This document shows, piece by piece, positions 34,165 through 37,409 of a DNA stretch of 37,409 nucleotides. Origin of the DNA: an archaeon HR04. GTDB lineage: Archaea; Thermoproteota; Nitrososphaeria; Nitrososphaerales; Nitrosocaldaceae. Made by a program: the position numbers and the translations under genes. The first letter of the stretch is position 1; the number at the start of each line of letters is the position of its first letter. Under the pieces are notes generated by a model. It did no database searches. It had not been told where the DNA came from and saw nothing but the letters and a program-made list of their open reading frames with translations. Location: assembly GCA_002898655.1 (NCBI GenBank), contig BEHG01000002.1, positions 1 to 37,409 on the forward strand, written 5' to 3'.

Positions 34165-35087
34165 TGAAAGCAAGGAGGAGGATGTATCCAGTGCTTGTTG
34201 AGCCAGAAGAACTACTCAATATCTCAAGCAAGGATGTAGTGCTTATAGATGTACGCAAGGAGGAGGATTACATACATGGGCATATACCAGATGCAGTATC
34301 ACTACCATTGGCAAGGGTACTAGAGAGTATGGACCCTAAGCAGTTACATAGACTGTTCAGGAGCGTTGGGGTTGATGATGCAAGCAAGTATGCAATAGTT
34401 TATGATGATACGTTTGGTGCATTAGCAGCAAGGGTAGCGTGGGCATTGGAGTACATAGGACATGAGAGGGTATCTCTCCTCTCCATCACTTATGGAAGAT
34501 GGGTATCATTAGGCTATGCAGTTGAGAAGGGTAGAGGCAAGGGCAAGGGTATTGAGCAGATATCTACTGTTGATGATAATGATGATACAGGTATAGATAT
34601 CAGTGCAGATTATGATATACTTGCAACGTACGATTACATCCAAGCTATAATAGAAGGGATCAAGCAGTTACAGCAAGGTAAAGAGACCAACATCAATAGT
34701 AGCAGTAGTAGTAACAGCAGCATCAAGAAGGGTGATGGTGATGGCAAGGTACTTCTAGATGTAAGAGAGAGGCTTAACTATCTAGACCATCACATCCCAT
34801 ATGCAATGAATATACCATGGAAGGCATTTGCTGGAGAGGATAGGATACTCAAGTCTGTGGATGAGATAAACTCACTCCTATCATACAGGAAGATAAGCAG
34901 GAGTGATGAGGTTATAGTATACTGCGGTAGCGTTGGTACACTATCTGGCTTATCATACTACGCATTGAGGTTGGCAGGTTACACTAGGGTTAGGCTATAT
35001 GCAAGATCACTCAAGGAGTGGAGGTCTCTGAACCTACCAGTTGAAGGTTTCAAGAATGCTCATTACTGGGACCTATCTGCAGAGTAA
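34161..35087 (+). CDS. Tandem-domain rhodanese (thiosulfate:cyanide sulfurtransferase-like)
   Basis: 308 residues from ATG 34161, which overlaps the upstream stop codon as ATGA. The N-terminal rhodanese domain (VLIDVRKEEDYIHGHIPDAV) lacks the catalytic Cys, having YDDTFGALAAR instead. The C-terminal domain has VLLDVRERLNYLDHHIPYA and active-site Cys255 in YCGSVGT. This inactive-active pairing is normal for two-domain rhodaneses. The linker (about 125-195) is unusually long and rich in Gly/Lys/Asp and Ser, with a Ser/Asn run encoded by AGT/AGC repeats. It probably supplies or handles sulfane sulfur for the same pathway as the siroheme reductase. Confidence 0.92.
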   Translation: MMKARRRMYPVLVEPEELLNISSKDVVLIDVRKEEDYIHGHIPDAVSLPLARVLESMDPKQLHRLFRSVGVDDASKYAIVYDDTFGALAARVAWALEYIGHERVSLLSITYGRWVSLGYAVEKGRGKGKGIEQISTVDDNDDTGIDISADYDILATYDYIQAIIEGIKQLQQGKETNINSSSSSNSSIKKGDGDGKVLLDVRERLNYLDHHIPYAMNIPWKAFAGEDRILKSVDEINSLLSYRKISRSDEVIVYCGSVGTLSGLSYYALRLAGYTRVRLYARSLKEWRSLNLPVEGFKNAHYWDLSAE

Positions 35088-35130
35088 AGATCAATAATAA
35101 TAATCAATCAACAATAATTAATCTACCCTC

Positions 35131-35838
35131 CTATCTGATGTTAACATCGTTCTTATGTTTCTGCTGCACGAATACCTTAACGTTTATCCTATCACCATAC
35201 CTTAAGCCTAGAGCATCCATTATCTTCACTGGGGCTATCACTTCCATTATGCTCTCATCATGATGGGTTCTTTCAAGTACAAGCATAGCACCATCTATCC
35301 TATCATTGATCTTTGCAGTGTAGCACTTAACCCAGCCATAGGTTCTCTTACCATCACTGAACCCATCTATCGTTATAGCAGGGTACATAGCCAACTCCCT
35401 CTTGAGGTCTACGTATATCTTATCTAGCCTGATGTTTAAGGTTCCAGGGTATGGGTCGAAGCCCAATCTCTCTAAGAACTGCCTCCTGTAACCTTCTAGG
35501 GACATGTAGTAGCCTCCCTCTCCCATACCTGCTACTGCTACCCCTATCAACTCTATAACCTTTGGTGATGGTTCAATTGCAGCCTTGAGTCTTGTGAAGA
35601 GTTCTTGAACCTCCCTGTAGCCCTTCTCAGTAACCCTTACACAGAACCCCTGTCCACTCTTCCTCCTACTTATATAACCCTTCTCCTCCAACTCAAGGAG
35701 ATGCTTTGATGCTGCCTGCTGTGATCTTCCTATCTTTGCCCCCAACTCCCTTGTTGTTATACTAACGTAGTTATCCCTAGCACCTCTTAGCAGTAACTCT
35801 GCAATGGTTAGTATATGTTGCACCCTTATCTCGCTCAT
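35131..35838 (-). CDS. ribK: CTP-dependent riboflavin kinase with N-terminal helix-turn-helix
   Basis: 235 residues. The N-terminal winged helix-turn-helix (about 10-90) includes TTRELGAKIGRSQQAASKHL then EEKGYISRRKSGQGF. The C-terminal DUF120 kinase domain begins GVAVAGMGEGGYYMS and contains FDPYPGTLNIRL, the signature of archaeal riboflavin kinase, which makes FMN using CTP. The fused DNA-binding domain suggests that it also represses or regulates flavin-related genes, as proposed for such fusions. Its start overlaps the end of dnaG by four bases, so the two are coupled. Full length. Confidence 0.93.
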   Translation of the reverse strand: MSEIRVQHILTIAELLLRGARDNYVSITTRELGAKIGRSQQAASKHLLELEEKGYISRRKSGQGFCVRVTEKGYREVQELFTRLKAAIEPSPKVIELIGVAVAGMGEGGYYMSLEGYRRQFLERLGFDPYPGTLNIRLDKIYVDLKRELAMYPAITIDGFSDGKRTYGWVKCYTAKINDRIDGAMLVLERTHHDESIMEVIAPVKIMDALGLRYGDRINVKVFVQQKHKNDVNIR

Positions 35839-37076
35839 GTAAGCCTTAACTGGTTGAATGTTAGAGCCTTTATATTATATGTGTTCTTTATATCAGCCAT
35901 CCTATGGCCTATGACGTACTCAACACCAGCCTTTGAACATGCATCTAGCAGCCTCTGCGTTATTATACCATCAAGCACTAGATATTTGATATCCTTCTCC
36001 TCCTGCAGCCTCTGTACAACCTCGCTCACTGGTACCCTGAACCTCTGCTGCATATCAGCATCCAATGCTACAGCCTCTAACGTCTCATTTATGGAAGAGA
36101 ATGCTTCATTTATCTTGCTTGTTAGTGCCTCATCAAGTACAACCCCTTCCTCCTCCTCTACCACAACCTCCCTACCACTCTCCTCTTTTGCAATCCTCTC
36201 CCTGTACCTTGTACCCCCAATACCTTCCCTCTCCCTTTCTCTCTCCCTTATCTTAGCCTTTAACTCCTGTTGTGAAGGCACTGCATCCTTGAGCAACTCC
36301 TGTATCTCTAGAGGCGTTAGATCCTCAACCTCTCTACCTTGGGGAGCCCTAACAACCTTATCTATCCTTATAGTATTCTGTAGTTCTTTAAGGATAAGAT
36401 CCGCTGCCCTATCACCATCTAGGAAGGCTACAACATAACTCTTCTCCTTGCTCAACCTTACAACAGCATCAGATATCTTTGCACCCTCTATCGCTATTGC
36501 ATTATCATAACCTGATCTTAACAGGTTTATAACATCTGCCCTACCTTCAACAAGTATTATCCAGTCTGAATCGAATATACCAGCACCACATGCAAGATGC
36601 TCCTTGCCATAGGTTGTTAACCTTGCTGGCTTTACAGCATCATATATATCCTTTAGCATCTCCTCAGATTCACTCATGGTCTTTGCAGCCCACTCCTGCA
36701 CTATCTTCTTTGCCCTCTCAACTATAAGCTTCTTCTTCAACTCCCTAACATCCTCTATAACATCAAGGGTAAACTTTGCATTGAATGGTCCAACCTTATC
36801 TATGGTCTCTACTGCTGCTGCTATTAGTGCTGTTGTACTTATATCAGCACTCATTGGTATGATCACTTCTCCACTGCTCTTGTTGCTCTTCACATCTAGC
36901 GTAACCTCTATCCTTCCAACCTTCGATGTCCTCTGCAGCTCGTTAAGGTTCATCTCTGGGCCTAGTAACCCCTCTGTCTGCCCAAAGAGGGCCCCTATTA
37001 TATCTGCCCTCTCTACTATCCCATCCACCTCGAACCTTATCTTTACATTGTATTTAACAACCCCTGAGTTAGGCAA
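35835..37076 (-). CDS. dnaG: Archaeal DnaG-like primase
   Basis: 413 residues of the archaeal DnaG family, associated with the exosome and with RNA primer synthesis. The Toprim domain (about 165-250) carries the catalytic Glu in LVEGRADVINLL and the acidic pair in FLDGDRAADLIL. The N-terminal region (VDGIVERADIIGALFGQTEG LLG-type) is typical. A low-complexity Arg/Glu-rich linker (about 272-310) leads to the C-terminal domain. The start is TTG 37076, giving MPNSGVVKYNVKI; no better ATG is in frame. It is upstream of, and translationally coupled with, ribK. Confidence 0.93.
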   Translation of the reverse strand: MPNSGVVKYNVKIRFEVDGIVERADIIGALFGQTEGLLGPEMNLNELQRTSKVGRIEVTLDVKSNKSSGEVIIPMSADISTTALIAAAVETIDKVGPFNAKFTLDVIEDVRELKKKLIVERAKKIVQEWAAKTMSESEEMLKDIYDAVKPARLTTYGKEHLACGAGIFDSDWIILVEGRADVINLLRSGYDNAIAIEGAKISDAVVRLSKEKSYVVAFLDGDRAADLILKELQNTIRIDKVVRAPQGREVEDLTPLEIQELLKDAVPSQQELKAKIREREREREGIGGTRYRERIAKEESGREVVVEEEEGVVLDEALTSKINEAFSSINETLEAVALDADMQQRFRVPVSEVVQRLQEEKDIKYLVLDGIITQRLLDACSKAGVEYVIGHRMADIKNTYNIKALTFNQLRLT

Positions 37077-37154
37077 TACTTCTCTCCTCTCCTCTCTTTA
37101 GTATAACAAGGAGCATACCAAACCCTTAGATATAAGTGTTCCATCTCTCTCTTT

Positions 37155-37409
37155 ATGGTAGAGGGAGAGTATTATGATGTTGCAATAATAGGCTCTGGCA
37201 TAGTTGGGCTCTTCATATCTTACATGCTTGGCAGGATGCAAGGGGAGAGGAGGCTCAAGATCATCTGCATGGATAAGGAGCATTCAGTTGCACAACATGC
37301 AAGTAGTAGAAACTCTGGAGTTATACACTCTGGCATACATGCTAAGCCTGGAACCTTGAAGGCTAGGTTCTGTGTCAAAGGTAACAGGATGATGTATAGC
37401 ATACTAGAT
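37155..37409 (+). CDS. L-2-hydroxyglutarate oxidase-like FAD protein, N-terminal part
   Basis: The first 85 residues only; the gene continues beyond the window. The FAD-binding Rossmann motif YDVAIIGSGIVGLFISYML is followed by SRNSGVIHSGIHAKPGTLKA, the distinctive block of the LhgO/DAO family that oxidises L-2-hydroxyglutarate or related hydroxyacids. ATG 37155 is preceded by AGATATAAG (about 37128-37136), a TATA-like element at the right distance. It is divergent from dnaG. Confidence 0.87.
   Translation, partial: MVEGEYYDVAIIGSGIVGLFISYMLGRMQGERRLKIICMDKEHSVAQHASSRNSGVIHSGIHAKPGTLKARFCVKGNRMMYSILD

Noticed and set aside
1-37409. CRISPR arrays, rRNA genes and complete insertion sequences
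   Set aside because: No regularly spaced repeats, rRNA blocks or intact transposase genes were seen in the window.

Overview
The window is archaeal and most resembles a thermophilic ammonia-oxidising thaumarchaeote (Candidatus Nitrosocaldus-like). That is an inference from gene content: an archaeal DnaG-type primase, a DUF120 CTP-dependent riboflavin kinase with a fused helix-turn-helix, type II methionine aminopeptidase, aIF5A, a group II chaperonin, an intron-containing tRNA, and a complete urease locus with a UT-family urea channel. DNA is moderately AT-rich, TATA-like boxes often lie close to start codons, and TTG starts occur. No amo genes are present, so ammonia oxidation itself is not shown.

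Layout. 1-4370: a truncated UbiD-family decarboxylase, several short unrecognised proteins, the translation factor aIF5A and a degenerate short-chain dehydrogenase. 4469-14633: housekeeping and envelope genes (HtrA protease, membrane glycosyltransferase, SRPBCC protein, tRNA-binding protein, beta-hydroxyacid dehydrogenase, a 970-residue FAD/Fe-S oxidase, a DUF1512-like membrane protein with a zinc ribbon, methionine aminopeptidase). 14743-18000: tRNA-Pro(UGG) with a D-arm intron, followed by eroded genes (alcohol dehydrogenase tail, frameshifted secreted protein, fragmented type I methyltransferase) and an orphan ParB-like protein. 18129-32075: a nitrogen/urea island. 32311-37409: siroheme reductase plus rhodanese, ribK-dnaG on the minus strand, and the start of an L-2-hydroxyglutarate oxidase-like gene.

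Urea island. A response regulator and a transporter-kinase fusion (SSS permease plus histidine kinase) sit beside a UT urea channel, ureA-ureB-ureC, a divergent thermosome subunit, an unknown 119-residue protein, ureE-ureF-ureG-ureD, and a His-rich nickel/cobalt permease-like gene. Together they would cover urea sensing, uptake, hydrolysis, nickel delivery and possibly chaperonin-assisted folding.

Most notable observation. The aIF5A gene (2265-2692, minus strand) is interrupted by a 32-nt insertion that forms a textbook bulge-helix-bulge motif. Cutting at the canonical positions restores the reading frame and the invariant GKHG hypusination loop. The intron splits the codon of the lysine that becomes hypusine. 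This is a strong candidate for an archaeal protein-coding intron removed by the tRNA splicing endonuclease, in a gene for which I know of no reported intron.
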